A DNA stretch of 39,099 bases from Geobacillus proteiniphilus. GTDB lineage: Bacteria; Bacillota; Bacilli; Bacillales; Anoxybacillaceae. The notes beneath the pieces were generated by a model that was given only the letters and a program-made list of their open reading frames with translations, was not told where the DNA came from and did not search any database. A program made the position numbers and the translations under genes. This document shows positions 1 through 7,085 of the stretch, piece by piece. Every line of letters begins with the position of its first letter. Positions within the stretch are counted from its first letter, which is position 1. The stretch lies in the NCBI RefSeq assembly GCF_001908025.1, contig NZ_MQMG01000037.1, positions 1-39,099 of the forward strand, in the 5' to 3' direction.

Positions 1-242
1 TTGGCTTTTCGCATTGTCCAGCTTCGGCGCCTAGCTCTCTTCTGCCAAATCACCTTCCCCCTCGGGGGGGAAGCACCCCTGCGGGTGAAGAACATTTGGC
101 TTCGAGATCGCCAGGATGGCGATATTTCGCCGTTGCCCGCAGGACGCGGGCTGCCTTTAGGCGAAATTACGGCGCCTCAGCTTTTCTATTGCGCTTCGTT
201 TCGTTCAGTTTTCAAGGAACGAAATAATCCTATGACTCTTCA
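1..242. other. structured spacer downstream of tRNA cluster, rRNA-leader-like
   Basis: No gene is supported here. Several nested inverted repeats are visible, including atcgcc/ggcgat around 105-125, gcccgc/gcgggc around 137-154 and the enclosing atttcgcc/ggcgaaat pair around 123-170. On the minus strand the stretch at about 190-222 reads ttccttgaaaactgaacg, which resembles the conserved leader before 16S rRNA genes in Bacillaceae. I infer that an rRNA operon or its spacer may lie just left of the window, in the direction the tRNA cluster is transcribed. No rRNA is visible inside the window. Confidence 0.4.
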
Positions 243-316
243 TGGAGCGGGTGATGGGAATCGAACCCACGACATCAGCTTGGAAGGCTGAGGTTTTACC
301 ACTAAACTACACCCGC
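243..316 (-). tRNA. tRNA-Gly (TCC)
   Basis: Cloverleaf with acceptor GCGGGTG pairing CACCCGC, T-arm GGTTCGATTCC and anticodon TCC in CTTCCAA. The 3' CCA is encoded. It is the last tRNA of the minus-strand cluster. Its 5' half is duplicated at 434-464 next to a repeat element. Confidence 0.97.
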
Positions 317-353
317 ATAATTTTTGATTAAACACCCACCACACTCTTTCATG

Positions 354-464
354 CCCCTTCCTCTGCTAGCCGATTCAAAGAAGCTGGATGCGTCGGGGCA
401 ACTCGAAGCGTATTCGGCGAAGTGAAGGCTCGTGGCTGAGGTTTTACCACTAAACTACACCCGC
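354..464 (-). repeat. tRNA-associated repeat copy A with 5' fragment of tRNA-Gly
   Basis: On the transcribed strand a 31-nt copy of the tRNA-Gly 5' half (464 down to 434) runs into an about 80-bp element (433-354) whose core reads gccccgacgcatccagcttc. The element is followed by a leader and the complete tRNA-Gly. The leader after the fragment also resembles the true tRNA leader. Three more copies sit at tRNA-Lys (twice) and tRNA-Asn. Confidence 0.85.
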
Positions 465-485
465 ATAATATTTAGTTTAACAAAA

Positions 486-559
486 TCGGGAAGACAGGAT
501 TTGAACCTGCGACCCCATGGTCCCAAACCATGTGCTCTACCAAGCTGAGCTACTTCCCG
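486..559 (-). tRNA. tRNA-Pro (TGG)
   Basis: Acceptor CGGGAAG pairs CTTCCCG, the anticodon loop is TTTGGGA and the T-arm is GGTTCAAATCC. The 3' CCA is not encoded (the flank reads TTT), so it must be added by the CCA-adding enzyme. Confidence 0.96.
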
Positions 560-563
560 ATGA

Positions 564-640
564 TGGCGCGCTCGAGAGGATTCGAACCCCTAACCTTCTG
601 ATCCGTAGTCAGATGCTCTATCCAATTGAGCTACGAGCGC
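564..640 (-). tRNA. tRNA-Arg (ACG)
   Basis: Acceptor GCGCTCG pairs CGAGCGC, the anticodon loop CTACGGA gives ACG (read as inosine after deamination) and the 3' CCA is encoded. It lies four bases from tRNA-Pro. Confidence 0.97.
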
Positions 641-716
641 AATAGATTATTGCACCAAAGAGACGGATTTCATTTTAGCAACTCACTGTGTTGCTGTCAA
701 TAGTTTATCTAAAAAA

Positions 717-799
<83 letters not shown>

Positions 800-814
800 A
801 TATTGACTAATCAA

Positions 815-896
815 TGCGGGTGGAGGGACTTGAACCCCCACGCCGTGAGGCGCCAGATCCTAAGTCTGGTGCGTCTGCCAATTCCGCCACACCCGC
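815..896 (-). tRNA. tRNA-Leu (TAG)
   Basis: A class II tRNA with anticodon loop CTTAGGA and acceptor GCGGGTG pairing CACCCGC. CCA is not encoded. It forms a Leu-Leu pair with the GAG gene, as in B. subtilis trnS. Confidence 0.96.
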
Positions 897-901
897 TAAT
901 A

Positions 902-977
902 TGGTGAGCCATGGAGGACTCGAACCTCCGACCCTCTGATTAAAAGTCAGATGCTCTACCTACTGAGCTAATGGCTC
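902..977 (-). tRNA. tRNA-Lys (TTT)
   Basis: Acceptor GAGCCAT pairs ATGGCTC, the anticodon loop is CTTTTAA and CCA is encoded. Two truncated 5' copies of this same gene lie upstream in the transcript (1088-1113 and 1224-1239). Confidence 0.97.
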
Positions 978-1008
978 ATGGGTTAGATAACACTCCGAGA
1001 TAACGATG

Positions 1009-1113
1009 TCCCTTCCTCTGCCAGCTGATTCGAAGATGCAGGATGCGTCGGGACAACTCGAAGCGGATTCGATGATGCTTCACTCGTTGCTCTACCTACT
1101 GAGCTAATGGCTC
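1009..1113 (-). repeat. tRNA-associated repeat copy B with 5' fragment of tRNA-Lys
   Basis: A 26-nt tRNA-Lys 5' fragment (1113-1088, ending after the D-arm AGAGCA) joins the repeat (about 1087-1009), which starts ACGAG and contains the core TGTCCCGACGCATCC. A leader then follows and the complete tRNA-Lys. The leader shares ATCGTTATCT with the stretch after copy C. Confidence 0.85.
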
Positions 1114-1144
1114 ATAGTTACAATAACACTCTAAGATAACGATG

Positions 1145-1239
1145 TCCCTTCCTCTACCAGCGATTCGAAGAAGCTGGATGCGTCGGGACAACTCGCAACG
1201 AACTCGAAGATGTAGCGCTCGTTACTGAGCTAATGGCTC
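1145..1239 (-). repeat. tRNA-associated repeat copy C with shorter 5' fragment of tRNA-Lys
   Basis: A 16-nt tRNA-Lys fragment (1239-1224, ending at CAGTA in the D-stem) joins the repeat, again at the ACGAG edge. Copies B and C are in series, so three successive tRNA-Lys 5' ends occur, only the last of which is complete. Confidence 0.82.
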
Positions 1240-1259
1240 ATGTATGTAACACATAAAAA

Positions 1260-1334
1260 TGGCTGGGCCAGCTGGATTCGAACCAGCGCATCACGGAGTC
1301 AAAGTCCGTTGCCTTACCGCTTGGCTATGGCCCA
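1260..1334 (-). tRNA. tRNA-Gln (TTG)
   Basis: Acceptor TGGGCCA pairs TGGCCCA, the anticodon loop is CTTTGAC, the T-arm is GGTTCGAATCC and CCA is encoded. Confidence 0.97.
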
Positions 1335-1348
1335 GCGATTTAGTGCAA

Positions 1349-1424
1349 TGGCGGTCCCGACGGGACTCGAACCCGCGATCTCCTGCGTGACAGGCAGGCA
1401 TGTTAACCACTACACTACGGGACC
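1349..1424 (-). tRNA. tRNA-Asp (GTC)
   Basis: Acceptor GGTCCCG pairs CGGGACC, the anticodon loop CTGTCAC gives GTC and CCA is encoded. Confidence 0.97.
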
Positions 1425-1456
1425 ACAAATCGCGGGGATCACCCCGCGCTATTCAG

Positions 1457-1528
1457 TGACCCGTACGGGATTCGAACCCGTGTTACCGCCGTGAAAGGGC
1501 GGTGTCTTAACCACTTGACCAACGGGCC
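1457..1528 (-). tRNA. tRNA-Glu (TTC)
   Basis: Acceptor GGCCCGT pairs ACGGGTC with a wobble pair, and the anticodon loop CTTTCAC gives TTC. The 3' CCA is not encoded. Confidence 0.96.
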
Positions 1529-1547
1529 ACGCATATACGTATCGGAG

Positions 1548-1640
1548 TGGCGGAGAAGGCGGGATTTGAACCCGCGCGCCGTAAAGCCACGACCTAACGG
1601 TTTAGCAAACCGTCCCCTTCAGCCACTTGGGTACTTCTCC
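1548..1640 (-). tRNA. tRNA-Ser (GCT)
   Basis: A class II tRNA of 93 nt with a long variable arm. The anticodon GCT lies in TTTGCTAAA, acceptor GGAGAAG pairs CTTCTCC and CCA is encoded. Confidence 0.97.
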
Positions 1641-1647
1641 AAAGAAA

Positions 1648-1722
1648 TGGCTCCGCAAGTAGGATTCGAACCTACGACCTACCGGTTAACAGCCGGTTGC
1701 TCTACCGCTGAGCTATTGCGGA
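1648..1722 (-). tRNA. tRNA-Asn (GTT)
   Basis: Acceptor TCCGCAA pairs TTGCGGA, the anticodon loop CTGTTAA gives GTT and CCA is encoded. It is the first complete tRNA of the cluster, preceded by a 17-nt fragment of its own 5' end at 1851-1835. Confidence 0.97.
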
Positions 1723-1754
1723 ATGTTGATGATTACAATACTGTTAGCTCATTA

Positions 1755-1851
1755 CCTCTTCCTCTTCCAGCCAATTCAAAGAAGCTGGATGCGTCGAGGC
1801 AACTCGTAGCATATTCGATGATGCCTTTGCTCGTCGCTGAGCTATTGCGGA
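1755..1851 (-). repeat. tRNA-associated repeat copy D with 5' fragment of tRNA-Asn
   Basis: The first 17 nt of tRNA-Asn (1851-1835) run into ACGAG and then the repeat (1834-1755; core TGCCTCGACGCATCCAGC). About 32 nt of leader lead to the complete tRNA-Asn. This copy lies just downstream of the cluster promoter, so it would be transcribed first. Confidence 0.85.
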
Positions 1852-1877
1852 ATGATGTTTGACAATCGACATTGTTT

Positions 1878-1906
1878 ATTATATTGAGCAGCTTGTCGTT
1901 TGTCAA
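1878..1906 (-). promoter_or_regulatory. consensus promoter of the tRNA cluster
   Basis: On the minus strand TTGACA (1906-1901), a 17-nt spacer and TATAAT (1883-1878) match the vegetative sigma factor consensus exactly. Transcription would start near 1871, just before the tRNA-Asn fragment. Confidence 0.88.
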
Positions 1907-1961
1907 TACGTTTTCCCACAACTTGCTCTGCTGTTTTCCGCCGTTTGGCGACGGCTTTTAT

Positions 1962-1991
1962 AATTTAGCACACGATCATCTTGATTGTCAA
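1962..1991 (-). promoter_or_regulatory. second upstream promoter of the tRNA cluster
   Basis: TTGACA (1991-1986), an 18-nt spacer and TAAATT (1967-1962) on the minus strand. Tandem promoters before stable RNA operons are common. The -10 is weaker than that of the proximal promoter. Confidence 0.55.
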
Positions 1992-2119
1992 CCTGTTTTC
2001 GAAAAATGTTTTGTTTGATTATTGGCGTTGACTGGACATTATAGTTTAACATATCCTTGACGAAAAAGTAGCTTGTCTATTTTCTCGACTGACGAACACC
2101 AAGGCGTGACGGAAGACCG

Positions 2120-2170
2120 AACAACCACCCGCTTCACAGACCCATGCATGGGTCTGAAAGCGGCGTTGTT
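2120..2170. repeat. long imperfect inverted repeat with perfect 20-bp palindromic centre
   Basis: The centre cagacccatg/catgggtctg (2137-2156) is perfectly palindromic and is enclosed by cgctt/aagcg and aacaac/gttgtt arms. It lies downstream of sprT on the minus strand but has no adjacent T-run, so a simple intrinsic terminator is not obvious. No gene is seen from 1910 to 2344. The hairpin may be a processed terminator, a protein binding site or a mobile-element relic. Confidence 0.6.
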
Positions 2171-2344
2171 CAGTCGCCCGACAGTCGATCAAATGCCGGG
2201 GCTATGTAAAAGCCGCAAATGTTAAAGTTTCAAATTGCATCTACTCTGAAAATACCTGAGCTTCAAAATGTGTAAAACCGCAATATTCGACATAGAGATA
2301 TTTTCATCCTTCCGATGGCAACCAAATTTTTCTGTCATGGGAGT

Positions 2345-2794
2345 CTAGGATAGTTTGAGCTTGCTTCGGCAGCGGCCGCAAACATAACGGTCTATGTTGA
2401 TCCGTCTTTTGCGGCGGTAGGTGAGGCCGCATGACGTGCAAATGTATGTGTAGATCGTTTTCGGCGCTTTTGTATTTCGGATAAGCGGACGGCAGTAGCG
2501 AGGCGCCCCCACTTTTTGCAGCAGTTCGCGGAAGTCGCGGTCGCGGTGACGGTAGCCTTTCCCTTCGAGGTGCAAATGGTAATGGCATAGTTCGTGTTTG
2601 ATGATAGCAATGAGTTCTTCTTCACCGTACATGTCGTAATGTTTTTTATTGAGCTCAATGTTGTGCGTTTGCAACATGTAGCGCCCGCCGGTGGTGCGCA
2701 AACGAGGGTTAAAGAAAGCGGTATGGCGGAACGGCTTGCCGAACACGCGAATGGAAATTTGTTCGACAAGGGCTTGCAGCTGCTTTTGGTCCAT
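2345..2794 (-). CDS. SprT-like zinc protein (YdcK family)
   Basis: The 149-residue product matches the SprT-like family, called YdcK in B. subtilis. Family members carry a zincin-type metal site, and related eukaryotic proteins (Spartan) cut DNA-protein crosslinks. The function of the bacterial form is not established. The HExxH motif is HELCH at residues 67-71, and a C-terminal zinc ribbon is formed by C119, C122, C139 and C142. The start is chosen at 2794 because GGAGAG lies a good distance before that ATG, while an in-frame ATG at 2812 has no binding site. The gene lies between the tRNA cluster and cmpA, as in B. subtilis. No signal peptide is seen, so a cytoplasmic location is expected. 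Confidence 0.9.
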   Translation of the reverse strand: MDQKQLQALVEQISIRVFGKPFRHTAFFNPRLRTTGGRYMLQTHNIELNKKHYDMYGEEELIAIIKHELCHYHLHLEGKGYRHRDRDFRELLQKVGAPRYCRPLIRNTKAPKTIYTYICTSCGLTYRRKRRINIDRYVCGRCRSKLKLS

Positions 2795-2883
2795 AGTGGG
2801 TCTCTCCTTCATCTTTTGGCACAGGACAATTCACCATTACATACATATATATTACCGTTCCACTGTTAGGGAGGTGACTGATT

Positions 2884-2997
2884 TTGCCTACATGGCTGAA
2901 AAATCAGATGAGACGAGCCTACTATGAGAAAAACCGTGAGCAAATTAAACTGTTGAACCAATGCTGGTTTTTTTATCGGAGAAAACACTGCTCCTGA
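2884..2997 (+). CDS. cmpA: CmpA, spore cortex morphogenetic protein
   Basis: A 37-codon gene with a TTG start and a strong AGGGAGGTGA binding site nine bases upstream. The product begins MPTWLKNQMRRAYYEK and ends LLNQCWFFYRRKHCS, which I recognise as CmpA of B. subtilis. CmpA acts in the mother cell as an adaptor with ClpXP to remove defective SpoIVA and so checks spore envelope assembly before cortex formation. The gene lies antiparallel between sprT and tex. Its last codons are inside the hairpin at 2978-3012. Sequence upstream contains catacata, which could be part of a sporulation (sigma E) promoter, but the -35 is not clear. Confidence 0.9.
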   Translation: MPTWLKNQMRRAYYEKNREQIKLLNQCWFFYRRKHCS

Positions 2998-3012
2998 GGC
3001 AGTGCTTTCTCC
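2978..3012. terminator. hairpin between convergent cmpA and tex
   Basis: A 14-bp stem pairs ggagaaaacactgc with gcagtgctttctcc; the single A-C mismatch on the plus strand is a G-U pair on the minus strand. It overlaps the cmpA 3' codons and lies three bases from the tex stop codon. It probably ends tex transcription and perhaps cmpA too. The T-run is short. Confidence 0.6.
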
Positions 3013-3015
3013 ATT

Positions 3016-5181
3016 TCACTCTTCCGGCGGCACCATCGACAGCGATATTCTTCCCTTCGCCACATCGACATGCTCGACCCATACTTTGACGACGTCGCCG
3101 ACCGAAACGACATCGAGTGGATGGCGCACGTATTGTTTGCTTAGTTTGGAAATGTGCACGAGCCCGTCCTGTTTGACCCCAATGTCGACAAAGGCGCCGA
3201 AGTCAACGACGTTGCGCACGGTTCCTTCCAGCTCCATGCCTGGCTTCAAATCTTCCATCTTCAACACATCTTTGCGTAATAGCGGCTTTGGCAGCTCGTC
3301 GCGCGGGTCGCGCTCTGGGCGGCATAAGGCATCGATGATATCGCGGAGCGTCAGTTCGCCGATGCCAAGCTCGGCTGCCACCGTCTCAATCTCGATGGCT
3401 TGCAGCGCCTTGCGCAGTTCATCGCTGCCAATGGCGGCGGTCGTAAATCCTAACTTACGCAACAGCTGCTTCACTTCCGCGTACCGCTCGGGGTGAATCG
3501 GCGTGCGGTCGAGCGGTTCGTCGCCATCAACGATGCGCAAAAAGCCGATGCACTGCTCGTACGTTTTCGCTCCGAGCCGAGGAATCGTTTTCAGCTCTTC
3601 GCGGCTGCGGAATTTTCCTTGTTCTTCGCGACGCTTGACGATGTTTTCTGCAACGGTTTTCGTGAGCCCGGACACGTACTGAAGCAGGGAGACGGAGGCG
3701 GTGTTGACGTTAACGCCGACTTGGTTGACGACCGTCTCGACGACGAAACGGAGCGATTCGGCGAGCTTTTTTTGCGACACATCGTGCTGGTATTGGCCGA
3801 CGCCGACCGATTTTGGATCGATTTTGACAAGCTCGGCGAGCGGGTCTTGGACGCGGCGGGCGATCGAGACGGCGCTCCGCTCTTCGACTTGCAGGTCGGG
3901 AAACTCGGCGCGTGCAAGGTCGGAAGCAGAGTAGACGCTCGCTCCTGCTTCATTGACAATCAAATAAAAGATATCGCGTTGCACATGCTTCAGCGTGTCG
4001 GCGACAAACTGTTCGGTTTCCCGAGATGCTGTTCCGTTGCCAATAGCGATCATGTCAACGTGATAGTCATCAAGCAGGCGAAGAAGTTTCGCGCGCGCCT
4101 CTTCTTTTCGCTCTTGCGGCGGATGCGGATAGATCACGTCAATGCGAAGCAGTTTCCCCGTTTCGTCGACAACGGCGAGCTTGCACCCGGTCCGATAGGC
4201 TGGGTCGATGCCGAGCACCGTTTTTCCTTTGAGCGGCGGCTGGAGAAGCAGTTTGCGCAAGTTTTCAGCGAAAATATGGATGGCCCGCTCCTCCGCTTTT
4301 TCCGTCAACTCGTTGCGGATGTCGCGTTCAATGGCAGGCTCCATCAGCCGCTTGTATCCGTCCTCGATCGCTTCTGCCACGATGGGAGCGGCCGGGGACG
4401 ATTCATCAGCGACTGTTTTTCGCCGCAAATAGCGAATGATGTCCTCAACAGGCGCCTTGATCGAGACGCGCAGCACCTCTTCCTTTTCACCGCGGTTTAA
4501 CGCCAACACGCGGTGCGGAACGATTTTAGCGAGAGGTTCCTCGTAGTCGTAGTACATTTCGTACACACTCTTTTCGTCCTTTTCCGGCGCTTTGGCAACC
4601 GAAGCAATCGTTCCTTTCCGCCGCGTCTCGTCGCGCACCCATTGACGAAGAGCAGCGTCATCGGCCACTTTTTCGGCGATGATGTCTTTCGCCCCTTGCA
4701 GCGCCTCATCAACGGTCGAGACTCCTTTTTCCTCGTTGATGAACGCTTTCGCCTTCTCTTTTGGATCCGAGGCGGCAGGGCAGGAAAGCAGCCAATCCGC
4801 AAGCGGCTCAAGCCCTTTTTCCCTGGCGATCGTTGCTTTTGTGCGCCGTTTTTGCCGATATGGACGGTATAAATCTTCGACTTGTTGCAGCTTCGTGGCC
4901 TCAAGAATGTCGCGCTTTAACTCTTCCGTCAACTTCCCTTGCTCATCAATGAGGCGAATTACTTCCTCTTTCCGTTGCTCTAAATGCTGCAAATACTCCC
5001 ATCTCTCAAGCACTTCACGAATTTGCACTTCATCGAGCGCCCCAGTCATTTCTTTCCGGTAGCGGGCGATAAACGGGATTGTGTTCCCTTCTCGATGGAG
5101 CGCAATGACGTTTTCGACTTGCTTCGCTGCCAGCTGCTGCTCGGCGGCAATTACTTCAATGAGCCGCTGTTCGTTAGCCAA
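3016..5181 (-). CDS. tex: Tex, S1-domain RNA-binding transcription factor
   Basis: The 721-residue product has the full Tex/YqgF architecture: an N-terminal helical region, a YqgF RNase H-like fold starting near GIDPAYRTGCKLAVVD, helix-hairpin-helix motifs (around SLLQYVSGLTKTVAENIV and IPRLGAKTYEQCIGFLRI) and a C-terminal S1 domain from about residue 645. Tex binds nucleic acid and influences transcription. The homologue in B. subtilis is YdcI. The start is TTG with AAGGAGG upstream. An IS1341-type element ends about 20 bases before that binding site, so the native promoter has been displaced and transcription may enter from the element. Confidence 0.95.
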   Translation of the reverse strand: MANEQRLIEVIAAEQQLAAKQVENVIALHREGNTIPFIARYRKEMTGALDEVQIREVLERWEYLQHLEQRKEEVIRLIDEQGKLTEELKRDILEATKLQQVEDLYRPYRQKRRTKATIAREKGLEPLADWLLSCPAASDPKEKAKAFINEEKGVSTVDEALQGAKDIIAEKVADDAALRQWVRDETRRKGTIASVAKAPEKDEKSVYEMYYDYEEPLAKIVPHRVLALNRGEKEEVLRVSIKAPVEDIIRYLRRKTVADESSPAAPIVAEAIEDGYKRLMEPAIERDIRNELTEKAEERAIHIFAENLRKLLLQPPLKGKTVLGIDPAYRTGCKLAVVDETGKLLRIDVIYPHPPQERKEEARAKLLRLLDDYHVDMIAIGNGTASRETEQFVADTLKHVQRDIFYLIVNEAGASVYSASDLARAEFPDLQVEERSAVSIARRVQDPLAELVKIDPKSVGVGQYQHDVSQKKLAESLRFVVETVVNQVGVNVNTASVSLLQYVSGLTKTVAENIVKRREEQGKFRSREELKTIPRLGAKTYEQCIGFLRIVDGDEPLDRTPIHPERYAEVKQLLRKLGFTTAAIGSDELRKALQAIEIETVAAELGIGELTLRDIIDALCRPERDPRDELPKPLLRKDVLKMEDLKPGMELEGTVRNVVDFGAFVDIGVKQDGLVHISKLSKQYVRHPLDVVSVGDVVKVWVEHVDVAKGRISLSMVPPEE

Positions 5182-5216
5182 GCGATTCCCTCCTTAATGA
5201 TATTGGACTTGAACGC

Positions 5217-5250
5217 TCTCCCACCTACGCTAACGCTTCGAGGTGGGAGA
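5217..5250 (-). repeat. right-end hairpin of the TnpB element
   Basis: A 10-bp perfect stem, tctcccacct with aggtgggaga, closes a 14-nt loop. In IS605-group elements such hairpins are recognised by TnpA, and the 3' end of tnpB plus the right end yields the guide RNA (reRNA/omegaRNA). The tex leader would then supply the guide segment. Confidence 0.75.
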
Positions 5251-5321
5251 TTCCTGGGAACACCCGCCCCACGGCAGGCTGTCCACCAAGCCATCCCCGT
5301 GCGTCCCACGGTTGAGCTGTC

Positions 5322-6435
5322 TTACCCAAACAGCAAACGAAGCCCTTCCTGCAAAATATTTCGGGCGGCGTTATGGTCCCGGTCATGTTCGGCTCCGCAG
5401 TTTGGGCACACCCACTCGCGGATGTCGAGCGATTTCACCTCAACTTGCCGGTGCCCGCAGCACGAACACAATTGGCTCGATGGAAACGTGTGGCCGACAC
5501 GGACCACCGTCCGCCCGTACCATTTCGCTTTATACTCGAGCATGTTGAGAAAGCGCCCCCCACGCGGAATCGGAAATGGATTTGGCCAGCTTGCGATTCT
5601 TCTGCATGCTCTTGACGCGCAAGTCCTCCACGCACACCACTTGGTTTTCGCGGATGAGGCGGGTGGACAGTTTGTGCAGGAAATCGTTCCGGCAGTTGGC
5701 AATTTTCTCATGAAGCCTAGCCACTTTCAAGCGGGCTTTCTGCCAGTTCGAACCACCCGGCTTCCGGCGGGCCATCACCCGCTGGGAGTACGCCAGCTTC
5801 TCTTCGTATCGGCGCCAATACTGGGGGTGTTCGATCTTTTCGCCTGTGGAAAGCACCACTATATGTTTCAATCCCAAATCGATACCCACTTGCTTGTCCG
5901 TTGCCGGTAATGGAGGGATTTCCGTTTCTACGAGGATGGAGACAAAATACTTCCCTGTTCGGTTTCGACGAATGGTGGCGGAGAGAATGCGGCCTTCCAC
6001 CTCACGGCTTTTGGCAAACTTCACCCATCCAAGCTTCGGGAGTTTCAAGCGATGGCCGTCCACTTCGATCGATGGGCGCCCTTTCTTTGGGTAGTTGCAC
6101 TGGGCGGTGTACGATTGATTCGGGTGTTTTTTGCTTTTAAAGCGGGGAGCGTTCGCCGTTCCATCGAAGAATCGGTCAAACGCCTCGTCCAACTGTTGCA
6201 GCGCGTTTTGCAAGGCGGTCGAATCGGGCGCCTTCAGCCACGGAAGAGTCTGCTTTAAGGCGGTCAGCCGCTTGGAACACTCGTGGTAGCCGAGTCCTCT
6301 TCCGATGGTTTCATACGCCTGATTCCACTCGGCCAAAAAGTGGTTGTACACAAACCGGCAGCACCCGATCGTTTGGTTGATGAGCTTCGCTTGTGTTGGG
6401 GTGGGATACAACCGAAAGCGGTAGGCTTTATGCAT
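5322..6435 (-). pseudogene. tnpB: TnpB RNA-guided nuclease, frameshifted
   Basis: Start at 6435 (MHKAYRFRLYPTPTQAK) behind GGGAGGGAAGATC. The RuvC-like residues are visible: Asp in VGIDLGLKHIVV, Glu in [11 protein letters not shown] and Asp in [10 protein letters not shown], with the zinc finger CSCCG...CPNCG. The frame breaks at a run of six C on the plus strand (5556-5561). Five would restore [16 protein letters not shown] and give a full protein of about 371 residues. As written, the zinc finger and last RuvC aspartate are lost from the first frame. TnpB proteins are RNA-guided DNA nucleases that help the element persist. One extra base in a homopolymer could be a real mutation or a sequence error. 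Confidence 0.85.
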
Positions 6436-6538
6436 GATCTTCCCTCCCACATCAGGGAACGTGCGTTCTATTCTTATCCATTTTACACCTTCTGTTCTGT
6501 TGAGGCAAGAGGAAGATCGATGACGAATACCGATTCAT

Positions 6539-6570
6539 CCCCCACTGACGCTCACGCGTGGAAGTGGGGG
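6539..6570. repeat. left-end hairpin of the TnpB element
   Basis: cccccact pairs with agtggggg around a loop containing gacgctcacgcgtgga. It lies about 105 bases before the tnpB start and marks the left end of the element. Confidence 0.7.
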
Positions 6571-6589
6571 TCTTCTCGGTTTAGGATGA

Positions 6590-7085
6590 TAAAAAAAGCG
6601 CTACCTGTACGCAGCTGCTTTGTGAAACAGTATACATAGATGAAAATGGAGGGACAGATCGTTTCCTGAATCTACCAGAAACTAAAATCGTGGGGTTCTT
6701 GCGTACGAAAAGGTTGCTCGTACGCCTGCGTGCAGAACTCCCCCTTGTTCCGCAAGACTTTCATGACAAACACCTCTGATGGTGCTTTGCGCCCTGTGCG
6801 CCCGATTCAAGGCGCTTTCCTCGCAAATAGGATGCCATCTTTGACTGCATCAAAAACCGGTTGATCCCATGTCTAAAGACGGTCTACGCCTTGCATGGGC
6901 TTTCCCCGATTGCGATTGGTGAGACCGATCTGTCCATCTCCGCCATTGGTGTGAACACTCGATAATCAAGACCGATGCCGCACGTCAACGCCGCTTTCCC
7001 CATCCACTCGGCCGCCCGTTGGCAACCGAAAACGCCGTTTTCTCCTGTTCGCTGTTATGCCAAAAGCAAAGGTTTTTCGCTCCTA
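6590..7085. other. gene-free stretch with short coding-like shreds
   Basis: No intact gene. On the minus strand, short coding-like stretches occur in different frames, for example one ending FRTQEPHDFSFW at 6672-6764 and another reading WDQPVFDAVKDGILFARKAP near 6830-6890. The pattern suggests an old relic, possibly of a transposase, broken by many mutations. I cannot name its family. B. subtilis carries the sigma B regulatory genes in this interval; none are recognisable here. Confidence 0.4.

Larger units (their letters stand above)
5208..6585 (-). mobile_element. IS200/IS605-group (IS1341-type) TnpB element
   Basis: The only gene is tnpB; no TnpA Y1 transposase is present, so the element would depend on TnpA supplied elsewhere. 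Subterminal hairpins typical of this group are visible: the right end at 5217-5250 (tctcccacct/aggtgggaga) and the left end at 6539-6570 (cccccact/aagtggggg). The outer limits are estimates, as these elements make no target duplication. The element lies between tex and ndoA, the position of the rsb-sigB operon in B. subtilis. Confidence 0.85.

Noticed and set aside
1-242. rRNA gene at the left edge
   Set aside because: Only leader-like and hairpin sequence is visible; no conserved 16S, 23S or 5S segment could be read.
1240-1921. Short protein-coding frames across the tRNA cluster
   Set aside because: They are translations of tRNA genes and the repeat element on one strand or the other, without ribosome binding sites.
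3493-4500. Long open frame antisense to tex (335 codons)
   Set aside because: It lies wholly opposite a well-conserved gene and has no recognisable domain; GC-rich third positions of tex leave the opposite frame open.
4984-5910. 308-codon plus-strand frame over tex and the TnpB element
   Set aside because: It crosses the element boundary and has no family features; an antisense artefact.
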